Shown: positions 24,688-33,733 of the stretch, piece by piece
Layout: each line of letters starts with the position of its first letter
How positions within the stretch are numbered: position 1 is the stretch's first letter
NCBI GenBank assembly: GCA_041946685.1
Contig: JBHGAV010000017.1
Span: 1 to 64,000 of the forward strand
Origin: JBHGAV01 sp041946685
GTDB taxonomy: Bacteria; Acidobacteriota; Terriglobia; Bryobacterales; Bryobacteraceae
Length of the DNA stretch: 64,000 bases
Direction of reading: 5' to 3'
Notes under the pieces: generated by a model
Seen by the model: the letters and a program-made list of their open reading frames with translations, nothing else
Databases searched by the model: none
Told to the model about the DNA's origin: nothing
Made by a program: the position numbers and the translations under genes

Positions 24688-26904
24688 ATGATGCGAAAGC
24701 TCTGGCTGGTTGCACTGGCAGTCCTCGTTGTCTCCTTTGGAATCCTTGGATGGATCGGCACACGCATCTATCAGGAAATGCCCCCCATCCCCGACAGGGT
24801 GGTTTCCACTGATGGCACTGAGGTGATTGGTAGCGGTGAAATCGGCCGGGGGCAGAACGTATGGCAGTCCCTCGGTGGCATGGAAGTCGGCTCGATTTGG
24901 GGGCATGGCAGCTACGTGGCCCCGGACTGGACGGCGGACTGGCTTCACCGCGAAGCCATGGCCGTGCTCGGGGACTGGGCCCAGGCGGAGCGTGGCGCCC
25001 CTTACGATGCGCTCTCCACCGAGCACAAGGCGCAGCTTCAGGGACGGCTCGAGCAGATGTATCGCCGCAACGGCTACGACCCCGCGACCGGCGTGCTGTC
25101 GATTGAGCCCGTGCGCGCCCGGGCCTTCCAGGGCACTCTGGCGCATTACTCGGATGTGTTCATGAAGGGGGAGCCCAGCTACTCGATTCCCCCCGGGACG
25201 GTGAGCGATCCGGCGCGGATGAAGCAGCTTGCGGCGTTCATCTTCTGGACGGCGTGGTCGGCGGCGGCCAACAGGCCCGGCGACAGCATCAGCTACACGC
25301 ACAACTGGCCGCACGAAACGCTGGTTGGCAACCGTCCCACAGGAGAGACCGTGATGTGGACCGGCGTCAGCATTATCATGCTGCTGGCCGGCATCTGCGC
25401 CATGGTGTGGTGGTACGCCTCGCAAAAGCGGCACGATGAGGCGGGCCCGCTGCCCGCCACCGATCCGCTCTCGGACTGGCGGGCGACGCCCTCGCAGCGA
25501 GCGACGCTCAAGTACTTCTGGGTGGTGGCGGCGCTGATCCTGGTGCAGATCCTTATGGGCATCATCACCGCCCACTACGGAGTCGAAGGCGGCGGGTTCT
25601 ACGGTCTCAAGATCGCCGACTGGCTGCCCTACAGCGTCACGCGCACCTGGCACATTCAGACCGGCCTGTTTTGGATCGCCACGGCGTGGCTGGCGGCCGG
25701 CCTGTTCATCGGGCCGCTCATCAGCGGCGCGGAACCCAGGGGCCAGAGACTCGGCGTCAACGTGCTGTTCCTGGCGCTGTTCGTGGTGGTGGGGGGCTCG
25801 CTGACCGGCGAGTGGCTGAGCGTCAAGAATAAGCTGAGCGACACGGTCTCCTTCTACTTTGGCCACCAGGGATACGAGTACATCGATCTCGGCCGGGCCT
25901 GGCAGATCGCTCTGTTCGTGGGCCTGCTGCTCTGGCTCATCCTGGTAATCCGCGCGGTGCGCCCCGCGCTCAAGAGCGGCGGCGAGCATAAGTCCCTGGT
26001 GTGGCTCTTCCTGATATCGGCCGGCGCCATCGGGCTCTTGTACGGCGCGGGCTTGAATTGGGGCCAGCACACGCACCTGTCCATGGTCGAGTACTGGCGC
26101 TGGTGGGTAGTCCATCTTTGGGTGGAAGGCTTCTTCGAAGTGTTTGCCACAACCGTGATCGCCTTCTTCTTCGCCCGCCTGGGCCTGATCAAGCCCGGCC
26201 TGGCGGCCCAGTCGGCGCTGCTCTCCGCCATGATCTACCTGAGCGGGGGCATCATCGGGACCTGCCATCACCTTTATTGGTCGGGGACCCCGACGGTGGC
26301 TCTGGCCTGGGGCTCGGTGTTCAGCGCTCTGGAGGTTGTGCCGCTGACGCTGGTGGCGTTCTCGGCCCTGGATGATCTTCGCCGTGGCAAGCTGACCGCG
26401 TGGGCGGAGCGCTACAAGTGGCCCATCTACTTCTTTGTTGCGGTCGCATTCTGGAACATGGTGGGAGCGGGGCTGTTCGGTTTCATGATCAACCCGCCGA
26501 TCGCGCTCTATTTCATGCAGGGATTGAACACGACGCCGGTGCACGGCCACGCCGCCCTGTTCGGCGTCTATGGAATGCTGGGCGTGGGATTGATGCTGGT
26601 GTGCCTGCGCGCGCTCCATCCCGGCGCAGTGTGGAAGGAGGGCTGGCTCAAGTTCGCCTTCTGGGGGATGAACATCGGTCTGACGGGGATGTGCGTCATC
26701 AGCCTGCTGCCGGTCGGCCTGCTTCAGACCTGGGCTTCCGTGGACCAGGGCTATTGGTATGCCCGCAGCAGCGAGTTCCTGGGCACACCGTTGATGCAGA
26801 CGCTGCGCTGGCTGAGGGTTCCTGGGGACACGATCTTTGCGCTCGGGGCTCTGGTCCTGGTGGCGTTTGTCGCCAAGGTGCGCGGCCGCGGGGCCGAAGC
26901 GTGA
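24688..26904 (+). CDS. norZ: Quinol-dependent nitric oxide reductase (qNOR)
   Basis: A 738-residue inner-membrane enzyme that reduces 2 NO to N2O with electrons from quinol. The N-terminal extension that replaces NorC contains one helix and a large periplasmic part (GRGQNVWQSLGGMEVGSIWGHG). The NorB-like core of about 12 helices has the non-heme iron ligands in HLWVEGFFEVFATT and GTCHHLYWSG and the heme ligands in HGHAALFGVYGMLG. A strong AGGAGGG at 24677-24683 precedes ATG ATG. It is a single gene with a CRP-type site upstream; no norD/norQ or denitrification genes are in the window, so NO detoxification is the likely role. Confidence 0.93.
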   Translation: MMRKLWLVALAVLVVSFGILGWIGTRIYQEMPPIPDRVVSTDGTEVIGSGEIGRGQNVWQSLGGMEVGSIWGHGSYVAPDWTADWLHREAMAVLGDWAQAERGAPYDALSTEHKAQLQGRLEQMYRRNGYDPATGVLSIEPVRARAFQGTLAHYSDVFMKGEPSYSIPPGTVSDPARMKQLAAFIFWTAWSAAANRPGDSISYTHNWPHETLVGNRPTGETVMWTGVSIIMLLAGICAMVWWYASQKRHDEAGPLPATDPLSDWRATPSQRATLKYFWVVAALILVQILMGIITAHYGVEGGGFYGLKIADWLPYSVTRTWHIQTGLFWIATAWLAAGLFIGPLISGAEPRGQRLGVNVLFLALFVVVGGSLTGEWLSVKNKLSDTVSFYFGHQGYEYIDLGRAWQIALFVGLLLWLILVIRAVRPALKSGGEHKSLVWLFLISAGAIGLLYGAGLNWGQHTHLSMVEYWRWWVVHLWVEGFFEVFATTVIAFFFARLGLIKPGLAAQSALLSAMIYLSGGIIGTCHHLYWSGTPTVALAWGSVFSALEVVPLTLVAFSALDDLRRGKLTAWAERYKWPIYFFVAVAFWNMVGAGLFGFMINPPIALYFMQGLNTTPVHGHAALFGVYGMLGVGLMLVCLRALHPGAVWKEGWLKFAFWGMNIGLTGMCVISLLPVGLLQTWASVDQGYWYARSSEFLGTPLMQTLRWLRVPGDTIFALGALVLVAFVAKVRGRGAEA

Positions 26905-26914
26905 AAGCTGCGGT

Positions 26915-27415
26915 TCAGTAGTAGGTGGAGCTGGCGCTGATCACCCTGCCGCTGCGGAGGAGCACGGTCGTCTCGACGCCCTCCTCGGGCTTCAAGTAGC
27001 GGAACGTCTCCAGCGCGCGGCCTTCGGACACCTCGGTGGTGACCATGTTCGGCTTGCCGTAACTGGCCAGCAGCTTCAGCTTGTCCATGCCGACAGGGAT
27101 ATCTGTGGGCGATGGAAAGGGCTGTGCCGGCGGACGGGCTGGCTGCACTGCCGCCACGCGCGGCGAGGGCGCTGGGCGGCTGGGCGCCGCCGGTTTGGGA
27201 CGGTCCTCGGGAGCCGTGGCGAGTTCGCGGCGCGCCGGGCTGGGCTTCTGGCCCTTGCTGACGACCTGCTCTATGGCGGCTGCCGCTTTGCCGATGGCAG
27301 TGCCTTCGTCGTGGGAGCGCAGCAGGACGAAGACACCCAGCGGGGTCAGCAGCAAGAGCGCGGCCCCGAACACAAGCAGCAGCGAGGACAGGGAGTTACG
27401 CTTCTCTGTGTCCAT
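26915..27415 (-). CDS. Membrane-anchored protein with proline-rich linker and small C-terminal domain
   Basis: A 166-residue protein of unknown function. A hydrophobic helix (about residues 8-30) follows a short cytoplasmic N-terminus, then a Pro/Ala-rich linker (about 60-105). The compact C-terminal domain (YGKPNMVTTEVSEGRALETFRY...VLLRSGRVISA) resembles the small BamE/SmpA-like fold in pattern, but this is weak. The start at 27415 (MDTEKRNS) puts a charged segment before the membrane helix; an upstream in-frame ATG would add 22 unlikely residues. It is convergent with norZ, 10 nt apart. Confidence 0.6.
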   Translation of the reverse strand: MDTEKRNSLSSLLLVFGAALLLLTPLGVFVLLRSHDEGTAIGKAAAAIEQVVSKGQKPSPARRELATAPEDRPKPAAPSRPAPSPRVAAVQPARPPAQPFPSPTDIPVGMDKLKLLASYGKPNMVTTEVSEGRALETFRYLKPEEGVETTVLLRSGRVISASSTYY

Positions 27416-27520
27416 ATGCCAAGGCGTCGACCGCCTCCATTCCATTTTGGAGACGGGCAATATGGCTGTAAATACTAGCAATGGTTAGCAGAGTTCTATC
27501 CTCCATGGACAGGGTGCGAG

Positions 27521-28228
27521 CTAGGGGGAATGAGGAGCGAGCTGCACGTCGCTGGTCAGGTTGAGGATTTCCGTCACCTCGTTGAATACCGCCAGCATGG
27601 AATCGACTAAGTCAGGCCCGGTCGAACTCTGCACCTCGCCCTCGGTCATTGGGAAGTAGACCTGAAAGCCCGCCCATTCCCGCGGAGGCGCGGCTTCCAG
27701 CAACCGCCTGAGGCGGGCCGCCTGGGCGGGGGGCTTCTCCTGGTCTGCCCCGGGGGCCCAGATTCGAAAACCCTCGCGCGCCAGGCGGCGGATTTCTGCG
27801 TCCAGGAAACTTCCCGCACGAAGGCCCTTAATCAACCGGTTCCAATCCCAATCGTCCCGAAGCTGCCAATCCCGGTAGCCCCGTGGCGCCTTCAGGTAGC
27901 CGCGCTCAATCTGAAGTCCGCATTTGAAGAGGCCTTCCTCCGGTTCCACCGTGAGGAAGAACTTGCCGCAGCCGAAGCTGACATGGGAGGAGAGCGGTTT
28001 GGCGTCCCGGTTAGCGCGGGCCAGAAAACCGATCCAGCGCCAGTAGACGCCGCGGCCCCAGCGTTCGGTGATGAAGCGCTGCCCATACCGCGACTCGAGG
28101 GCCAGCTTGAGAATGCGCGTGATGCGCTGATTCTCCTCGAGGTTGCCGATGTGGATTCCGCGGCGGAAATCCAGGAACTCGGGACGGAAGCCGGTGAGTG
28201 ACGAGGGGACACCTTCTTGTCTGGCCAT
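27521..28228 (-). CDS. Conserved-looking hypothetical protein
   Basis: A 235-residue soluble protein that I do not recognise. It is rich in aromatic and charged residues (ERWGRGVYWRWIGFLARANRD, and RGYRDWQLRDDWDWNRLIKG), has no signal peptide or membrane segment, and shows codon use like its neighbours. A start at 28228 (MARQEGVP) is chosen because the 15 residues upstream are low-complexity. It is divergent from the epimerase gene at 28337. It may belong to a family restricted to Acidobacteria. Confidence 0.55.
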   Translation of the reverse strand: MARQEGVPSSLTGFRPEFLDFRRGIHIGNLEENQRITRILKLALESRYGQRFITERWGRGVYWRWIGFLARANRDAKPLSSHVSFGCGKFFLTVEPEEGLFKCGLQIERGYLKAPRGYRDWQLRDDWDWNRLIKGLRAGSFLDAEIRRLAREGFRIWAPGADQEKPPAQAARLRRLLEAAPPREWAGFQVYFPMTEGEVQSSTGPDLVDSMLAVFNEVTEILNLTSDVQLAPHSP

Positions 28229-28336
28229 GCCTGGAATTGTGCACCACCAAGCGCCCGGGGCGCCAGCGGCCAAGGCCGCGCTTGCGCCGGCCCGTGCGGC
28301 CGAGGCATTCTGAATGTTGAGTCTCGGGAGGAGTCC

Positions 28337-29332
28337 TTGAAAGAAGATCTAGTTGTCGTGACGGGCGCCGGCGGCTTCATCGCCGGTCAGCTCGTTTCCC
28401 TGCTCCGCAGCCAGGGATACAGGAAGATACGCGCCGTCGATATCAAGCCCCTGGACGAGTGGTATCAGAGGTTCGACGATGTCGAGAACCTCAGTCTCGA
28501 CCTCAACCTCCGGGAGAACTGCTTTACCGCCGCTAAGGGTGCACGCCAGGTGTTCAACCTCGCGGCGAACATGGGCGGCATGGGTTTCATAGAAAAGAAC
28601 AAGGCGCTGTGCATGTTGTCGGTGCTTATCAACACGCATATGCTGATGGCGGCCCAGGAGCACGGGGTCGAGCGATATTTCTACTCGTCTTCGGCATGCG
28701 TCTACAACGGCGAGAAGCAGATGAATCCCGATTCGCCGGCGCTGAAGGAAGAGGACGCCTATCCCGCGCTGGCCGAGGACGGCTACGGATGGGAGAAGCT
28801 GTTCAGCGAGCGGATGTGCCGTCACTTCCGCGAAGACTTCGGCCTGCGCACGCGCGTGGCCCGCTTCCACAACGTCTACGGCCCGTATGGCACCTGGGAT
28901 GGAGGCCGGGAGAAGGCCCCGGCGGCGATCTGCCGCAAGGTCATCCACGCCAAGGTAACCGGCAAACATGAGATCGAGATCTGGGGCACCGGCGAGCGCA
29001 CGCGCAGCTTCATGTACATAGACGATTGCCTCAAGGGGATCCAGATGATCATGGATTCGGACATTCTCGATCCGATCAACCTGGGCTCCAGCGAACTGGT
29101 CAGCATCAACCAGCTCGTGGACGTCGTCGAGGCCATAGCCGGGGTGAAGCTGAAGCGCGTCTACCAGCCTGACGCGCCCAAGGGCGTCGCCGGCCGGAAC
29201 AGCGACAACACGCTGATCAAGAAGCTGCTCGGTTGGGAGCCGAGCATCCCTCTGCGCGTGGGTATGGAGAAGACCTACGCTTGGATCTACGACCAATACA
29301 TGAGACGGCAGCGCGGGGAACGGACCATCTGA
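28337..29332 (+). CDS. GDP-mannose 3,5-epimerase-like NDP-sugar epimerase
   Basis: A 331-residue extended SDR protein with the pattern of GDP-mannose 3,5-epimerase (GME). It has VVTGAGGFIAGQLV, the GME-type NLAANMGGMGFIEKN, SSSACVYN (which carries the catalytic Cys) and GYGWEKL (the Tyr/Lys pair). The substrate-contact segment FHNVYGPYGTWDGGREKAPAA is also typical. The expected reaction gives GDP-L-galactose (and GDP-L-gulose) from GDP-mannose. TTG 28337 has a strong GGGAGGAG a few bases upstream and is preferred over upstream codons. The GDP-mannose-forming gene starts 4 nt after its stop, consistent with a short pathway. Confidence 0.8.
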   Translation: MKEDLVVVTGAGGFIAGQLVSLLRSQGYRKIRAVDIKPLDEWYQRFDDVENLSLDLNLRENCFTAAKGARQVFNLAANMGGMGFIEKNKALCMLSVLINTHMLMAAQEHGVERYFYSSSACVYNGEKQMNPDSPALKEEDAYPALAEDGYGWEKLFSERMCRHFREDFGLRTRVARFHNVYGPYGTWDGGREKAPAAICRKVIHAKVTGKHEIEIWGTGERTRSFMYIDDCLKGIQMIMDSDILDPINLGSSELVSINQLVDVVEAIAGVKLKRVYQPDAPKGVAGRNSDNTLIKKLLGWEPSIPLRVGMEKTYAWIYDQYMRRQRGERTI

Positions 29333-29336
29333 GGCC

Positions 29337-30431
29337 ATGCGCCACGCCCTGATTCTGGCCGGCGGCTCGGGAGTCCGACTCTGGCCGATGAGCCGCCGGG
29401 CAAGGCCAAAACAGCTCATTCCCTTCATCGAAGGCCGCAGTCTGATTCAGTTGGCGATGGCCCGCCTCGACGGTCTCATCCCGACGGAGAGGCGGTACGT
29501 CTGCGCCGGCCTGGAGCATCGCGGAGCCGTGCTGGCCGCGCTGCCGGATCTGAGTACAGAACGGTTCCTGGGCGAGCCCGTGGGGAGGGACACGCTCAAT
29601 GCCGCCGGTTTCAGCGCGGCCGTTATCGCCAGGAGCGACCCCGAAGCAGTGATCGCCGTGTTCACCGCGGACCACTTGATCAGGCCCGAGGAGAAATTCC
29701 GGGAGATAGTGGCGCAAGGCTACGAGCTGGTGGAGCGAAGCCCGGCGACGCTGGTGACCTTCGGCATCCAGCCCACCTTCCCTTCGACGGGTTACGGTTA
29801 CTTGCAGCTTGGCGAATCCCTGGATGAAACCGTGAGAAGAGTGGAGGTTTTCCGCGAGAAGCCCGACGCCGCGACGGCCCGAGCCTACTTCGACGCCGGG
29901 CCGGCGGGTTACCTGTGGAACAGCGGCATGTTCGTCTGGCAGGCCAGGACCCTGCTCGACTGCATCCGCCGGTACCGGCCCGAGAACTACAAGGGCCTCT
30001 CGCGAATCGCCGAGGCGTGGGGCTCGCCGGATCAGGAGAGCGTGGTGGCCGAAGTGTACTCCTCGCTCGAGAAGATCAGCGTGGACTACGCGGTGATGGA
30101 GCCCGCCTCGCGCGATTCGTCCGTGGGAGTGGCGGCGATTCCGATGAACCTGGACTGGATGGATGTCGGCTCGTGGCCGACCTTCGCACAGACGTGCCCC
30201 GCGGATGATCAAGGGAATGCCCTGGCCGCCGTGCGGCGCATCCTGGAGGAGACCTCGGACACACTGGTGGCTTCCAGCGACCCCGGCCACCTCGTCGCGG
30301 TGATGGGCTGCGAGGGTTTGGTCATCGTTCACACGCCGGATGCAACCTTGGTCTGCCGCAAGGACCAGGCCGAGGCAGTGAGATATTTGCAGCAGAAGGC
30401 TGCAGAGCTATTCGGAAGGGACTACCAGTAG
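29337..30431 (+). CDS. Mannose-1-phosphate guanylyltransferase
   Basis: A 364-residue nucleotidyltransferase that forms GDP-mannose from mannose 1-phosphate and GTP. The N-terminal signature LILAGGSGVRLWPMSRRARPKQ is complete, and FREKPDA and YLWNSGMFVW are also typical. It lacks the C-terminal isomerase domain of bifunctional ManC, so it is a monofunctional enzyme. It lies 4 nt after the GME-like gene and 3 nt before the sugar permease gene; the three form one operon. It could also feed the GDP-fucose synthase encoded at 20327. Confidence 0.9.
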   Translation: MRHALILAGGSGVRLWPMSRRARPKQLIPFIEGRSLIQLAMARLDGLIPTERRYVCAGLEHRGAVLAALPDLSTERFLGEPVGRDTLNAAGFSAAVIARSDPEAVIAVFTADHLIRPEEKFREIVAQGYELVERSPATLVTFGIQPTFPSTGYGYLQLGESLDETVRRVEVFREKPDAATARAYFDAGPAGYLWNSGMFVWQARTLLDCIRRYRPENYKGLSRIAEAWGSPDQESVVAEVYSSLEKISVDYAVMEPASRDSSVGVAAIPMNLDWMDVGSWPTFAQTCPADDQGNALAAVRRILEETSDTLVASSDPGHLVAVMGCEGLVIVHTPDATLVCRKDQAEAVRYLQQKAAELFGRDYQ

Positions 30432-30434
30432 GAC

Positions 30435-31748
30435 ATGACCACCCAGACAACGCCGCAAGGCCATGCCAAGCTCATCGCCCCCGGCAACACGCTGCCCTTT
30501 GTCCTGGTGACGGCGCTGTTCTTCTTCTGGGGCATACCCAACAACCTGAACGACGTCCTGATCAAGCAGTTCATGAAGTCGTTCGAGATGAGCCGCTTCC
30601 AGGCCGGCTTGCTCCAATCTGCGTTCTACCTGGGCTACTTCCTGCTTGCCATGCCGGCCGCCCTGGTCATGAGGAGGTACAGTTACAAGACGGGCCTCGT
30701 GGGGGGCTTGCTTCTTTACAGCATCGGCACACTGCTGTTTTGGCCGGCGGCCGTGGTACGCAGCTACGGCTTCTTCCTGTTCGCCCTGTTCGTGATCGCC
30801 AGCGGGCTGGCCTTCCTGGAAACCGGAGCCAACCCGTTCGTCGCCATGCTCGGCGATCCGGAATCGTCCGAGCGCCGTCTGAACTTCTCTCAGGCGTTCA
30901 ATCCCTTCGGAGCCATAACGGGAGTGCTCATCGGCACCATCTTCATCTTCTCCGGGATCGAGTACGACAAGGCGCAGATCGAGGCTCTGAAGGCCGCCGG
31001 GACTTACGACGCCTACCTGCAACACGAAACGATGAGGGTCGTCGCGCCGTACCTGGTGCTTGGCGGCGTGGTTCTGGTCTGGGCGCTGCTGCTTGCAGCG
31101 ACCAGGTTTCCGAGAATCGCGGAGGAGGCCGAGTCTCCCGGGGCGCGCCACAAGGGCCGGCTTGCCGACCTGTTCAAGTACCCCCACTTTGTTCAGGGGG
31201 TGCTGGCCCAGTTCTTCTATGTGGGAGCGCAGGTCGGCACCTGGAGCTACTTCATTCAATATGTCCAGGACTACACCGGCCAGCCCGAGAAGGTGGCCGG
31301 CTACTTCCTGACGGGGACCCTTGTGGCCTTCTGTGTGGGGAGGTTCTCGGCGACCTACTTCATGCAGTTCATCCAGCCGCGCTATCTGATGGGAATGTAC
31401 GCCATCGCCAACGTGGCTCTGGTGGCGGTGGGCGTGCTGCACCCCGGCTGGGTAGGGCTTTGGGCGGTCTTCCTGACGAGTTTCTTCATGTCGCTGATGT
31501 TTCCCACGATCTTCGCGCTGGCCATCAAGGAACTGGGGCCCAATACCAAACTGGGCGGTTCGATGGTGGTGATGGCGATCATCGGCGGCGCGGTCTTCAC
31601 TCCCATCATGGGCCTGGTATTCGATCGCACCCACAGCATGGCCCTGGCAATGCTGGTCCCGCTGGTGTGCTACGTGTTCATCGCCTACTACGCCTTCGTG
31701 GGGTCGAAGGTGCGCTTGCCGGCCGGCCGCGGCGCGCTTTCCGCCTGA
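30435..31748 (+). CDS. fucP: FucP-type sugar:H+ symporter (MFS)
   Basis: A 437-residue, 12-helix major facilitator protein of the fucose/glucose/galactose permease group. The first helix has FFFWGIPNNLNDVLIKQFMKSF, as in FucP, and the later ETGANPFVAMLG and FSQAFNPFGAITG segments are diagnostic of the group. It should import L-fucose or another hexose with a proton. It is the last gene of the GME-GMP-permease operon. Its final 61 bases overlap the end of rsmI on the other strand. Substrate specificity is not certain. Confidence 0.85.
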   Translation: MTTQTTPQGHAKLIAPGNTLPFVLVTALFFFWGIPNNLNDVLIKQFMKSFEMSRFQAGLLQSAFYLGYFLLAMPAALVMRRYSYKTGLVGGLLLYSIGTLLFWPAAVVRSYGFFLFALFVIASGLAFLETGANPFVAMLGDPESSERRLNFSQAFNPFGAITGVLIGTIFIFSGIEYDKAQIEALKAAGTYDAYLQHETMRVVAPYLVLGGVVLVWALLLAATRFPRIAEEAESPGARHKGRLADLFKYPHFVQGVLAQFFYVGAQVGTWSYFIQYVQDYTGQPEKVAGYFLTGTLVAFCVGRFSATYFMQFIQPRYLMGMYAIANVALVAVGVLHPGWVGLWAVFLTSFFMSLMFPTIFALAIKELGPNTKLGGSMVVMAIIGGAVFTPIMGLVFDRTHSMALAMLVPLVCYVFIAYYAFVGSKVRLPAGRGALSA

Positions 31749-32560
31749 TTGAGGGCCTTGTAGACCTCCCGCTTGGATAGGCCGCGGCGGCGGGCGACGC
31801 TCTTGATGGCGTCCATGCGGGCAATGCCTTCAGCCATGAGCGCCTGAACGGCGCCGGACAGCGGCGTCTCGTCCGCGGGGGAAGCTTCCCCACTTCCCAC
31901 GACCAGGGTGATCTCTCCCTTGACGGCGGGCCGCGCCAGGAGTTCCTCCCTCACTTTGGCGGGCGAGCCGCGGAGGAATTCCTCGTGCAGCTTTGTCATC
32001 TCCCTGGCCAAAACCACGGGGCGCGGGCCCAGGACCGATTCGATGTCCTCCAACGCCTGCACCGCGCGGTGGGGCGCTTCGAAGAAAACAAGCGTCGCCT
32101 CCTCGTTCTTGAGCTTCTCAAGAGCCCTCCGGCGTTGACCGCCCTTAGCGGGGAGAAAACCGGCGAAATGGAACTGGTCCGTGGGCAAGCCCGAGGCCGC
32201 CAGAGCGGCCACCAGTGCCGACGGGCCGGGGAGAACCTGAATGGGGATGCCGTGCTCGACAGCCTTGAGCACGAGGCGATAGCCGGGATCGGAGACCAGC
32301 GGCGTTCCCGCGTCTGAGACCAGCGCAACGCGGCTGCCTTCCAGCAACATGCCGAGGATCTCCCCGGCGCGCGCGGATTCGTTGTGCTCGTGGTAGCTGA
32401 TCAGGGGAGAGCGGATTCCGTAATGCTCAAGCAGCGTGCGCGATCGGCGGGTATCCTCGCAGGCGACCAAGTCCGCCTCTTTCAAGATCCGAACCGCGCG
32501 GTAGGTGATGTCCTCCAGGTTCCCGATGGGAGTGGACACAAGGTATAGGATTCCCGCCAT
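31688..32560 (-). CDS. rsmI: 16S rRNA 2'-O-ribose C1402 methyltransferase
   Basis: A 290-residue SAM-dependent methyltransferase of the tetrapyrrole methylase fold. Signatures are LYLVSTPIGNLEDITYRAVRIL, ACEDTRRSRTLLEHYGI, SDAGTPLVSDPGYRLV and FFEAPHRAVQALEDI. It modifies C1402 in the decoding centre of 16S rRNA together with RsmH. The C-terminal part carries the usual RsmI helical tail. The gene is 6 nt downstream of the Clp ATPase gene and overlaps fucP by 61 bp at the 3' end. Confidence 0.93.
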   Translation of the reverse strand: MAGILYLVSTPIGNLEDITYRAVRILKEADLVACEDTRRSRTLLEHYGIRSPLISYHEHNESARAGEILGMLLEGSRVALVSDAGTPLVSDPGYRLVLKAVEHGIPIQVLPGPSALVAALAASGLPTDQFHFAGFLPAKGGQRRRALEKLKNEEATLVFFEAPHRAVQALEDIESVLGPRPVVLAREMTKLHEEFLRGSPAKVREELLARPAVKGEITLVVGSGEASPADETPLSGAVQALMAEGIARMDAIKSVARRRGLSKREVYKALNQAESAPRPAGKRTFDPTKA

Positions 32561-32566
32561 CTACCG

Positions 32567-33628
32567 TCAGTATCCATCATCCTCGGACACCTCGCCGGAG
32601 TCGGGCTGCAGGACAAGGCGGTCCTCCTGCTCGCTGAAGACGAGCCGCACAGATGAGCCCGGTTCGATGGCTCCTCCCGCGACCAGTGCCGCGAGGGGTT
32701 CGGTCAGGTGGCGATGCAGCGTACGCTTCAACTCCCTCGCCCCGAATTCCACGCTGGTCCCCTTGCGGAGGATCGCCCGCCGCGTCTCCGCGGGCACCTC
32801 GATCTCGACGGCCCGCGGCCCCAGCCGGGCGCCCACGTGCTGCTGAAACTCAGCAATGTGCTGATCCAGGATTTCCGCCAGCGACTGGTCGTCCAACGGG
32901 CGGTAGGTGAGGATGCGGTCGATCCGGTTGACGAACTCGGGTGAGAACCGGCGCCGCGCCGCAGCCAGACCGATGCTCTCCAGCTTGCGGCCCACGTCGA
33001 GGCGCAGTTTGGGGATGCCGGCCTCGAAACCAAAATCCGGACGGACCTCCTTCATCATGCTACGGCTGCCGAGGTTACTGGTCAGGAAGATCAGGCTCCG
33101 CTCGAAGTTGACGCTGGTGTTGTCGCCGAGCCGCAGGGTCGCCTTGTCGAGAATCCCGAGCAGGAGGCGGGTCAGTGAAGGAGCCGCCTTCTCGACCTCG
33201 TCGAAAAGGACCAGGGAAAGACTGCATTTCTCACTGGCCGCGGCGTTCAGCTTCTGCTGCGTGAGCATTGGCTGCGTTTCCCGGTGGCCGAGGTAGCCCG
33301 GAGGAGCGCCGATCAGTTTGGCGACCTCGTGCTCCATCTGGAACTCACCGCAGTCGATCTTGAGCAGGTTCTTCTCGCTGCCGTGTAGCACCTCGGCGAG
33401 TGCCTCGACGGTCTTTGTCTTTCCGGTTCCGGTCGGGCCCAGCAGCAGGAACACGCCCGCGGGCCGGCCCTCGGGGGCAAGCCCCGCCTGGTAGACCTGC
33501 ACGTAAGGAACAATGGCGTCCAGGGCATCTGACTGCCCGACGACTTTGCGCGCGAGTTGAGTGGTGATGGTCGGAGGCGGCAGAGAAGCCGTCTTCCTGG
33601 TCCTGCCCGACGCGGCGCCGTTCCTCAT
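32567..33628 (-). CDS. Single-AAA Clp-type ATPase (ClpA/ClpB D2-like)
   Basis: A 353-residue AAA+ protein with one ATPase module and a C-terminal ClpB-D2 small domain, without the N-domain and first AAA module of ClpA/B/C. It has Walker A GPTGTGKTKT, the pore-like GAPPGYLGH, Walker B LVLFDEVEKA, sensor-1 FLTSNLG, the arginine-finger region EFVNRID and sensor-2 GARELKR. It lacks a zinc finger, so it is not ClpX, and I see no ClpP-contact loop. The chosen start is ATG 33628; the frame is open further upstream. It may be a stand-alone unfoldase. It lies in a minus-strand run with wecB and rsmI. Confidence 0.8.
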   Translation of the reverse strand: MRNGAASGRTRKTASLPPPTITTQLARKVVGQSDALDAIVPYVQVYQAGLAPEGRPAGVFLLLGPTGTGKTKTVEALAEVLHGSEKNLLKIDCGEFQMEHEVAKLIGAPPGYLGHRETQPMLTQQKLNAAASEKCSLSLVLFDEVEKAAPSLTRLLLGILDKATLRLGDNTSVNFERSLIFLTSNLGSRSMMKEVRPDFGFEAGIPKLRLDVGRKLESIGLAAARRRFSPEFVNRIDRILTYRPLDDQSLAEILDQHIAEFQQHVGARLGPRAVEIEVPAETRRAILRKGTSVEFGARELKRTLHRHLTEPLAALVAGGAIEPGSSVRLVFSEQEDRLVLQPDSGEVSEDDGY

Positions 33629-33733
33629 TGAGCCTTGAACCCTCCCGGCCACATTATAGGGGGCCCTCGGCCCTTTTCCGGGCCGGTAAGGGGCGCTACG
33701 GGCCGCCATGGCGGCCCCGCCGGGAGAGGCTTT

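Noticed and set aside
24622..26619. A 665-codon minus-strand open frame
   Set aside because: It is the exact antisense of norZ, which has all heme and iron ligands; the reverse translation is His/Arg/Gln-rich and featureless.
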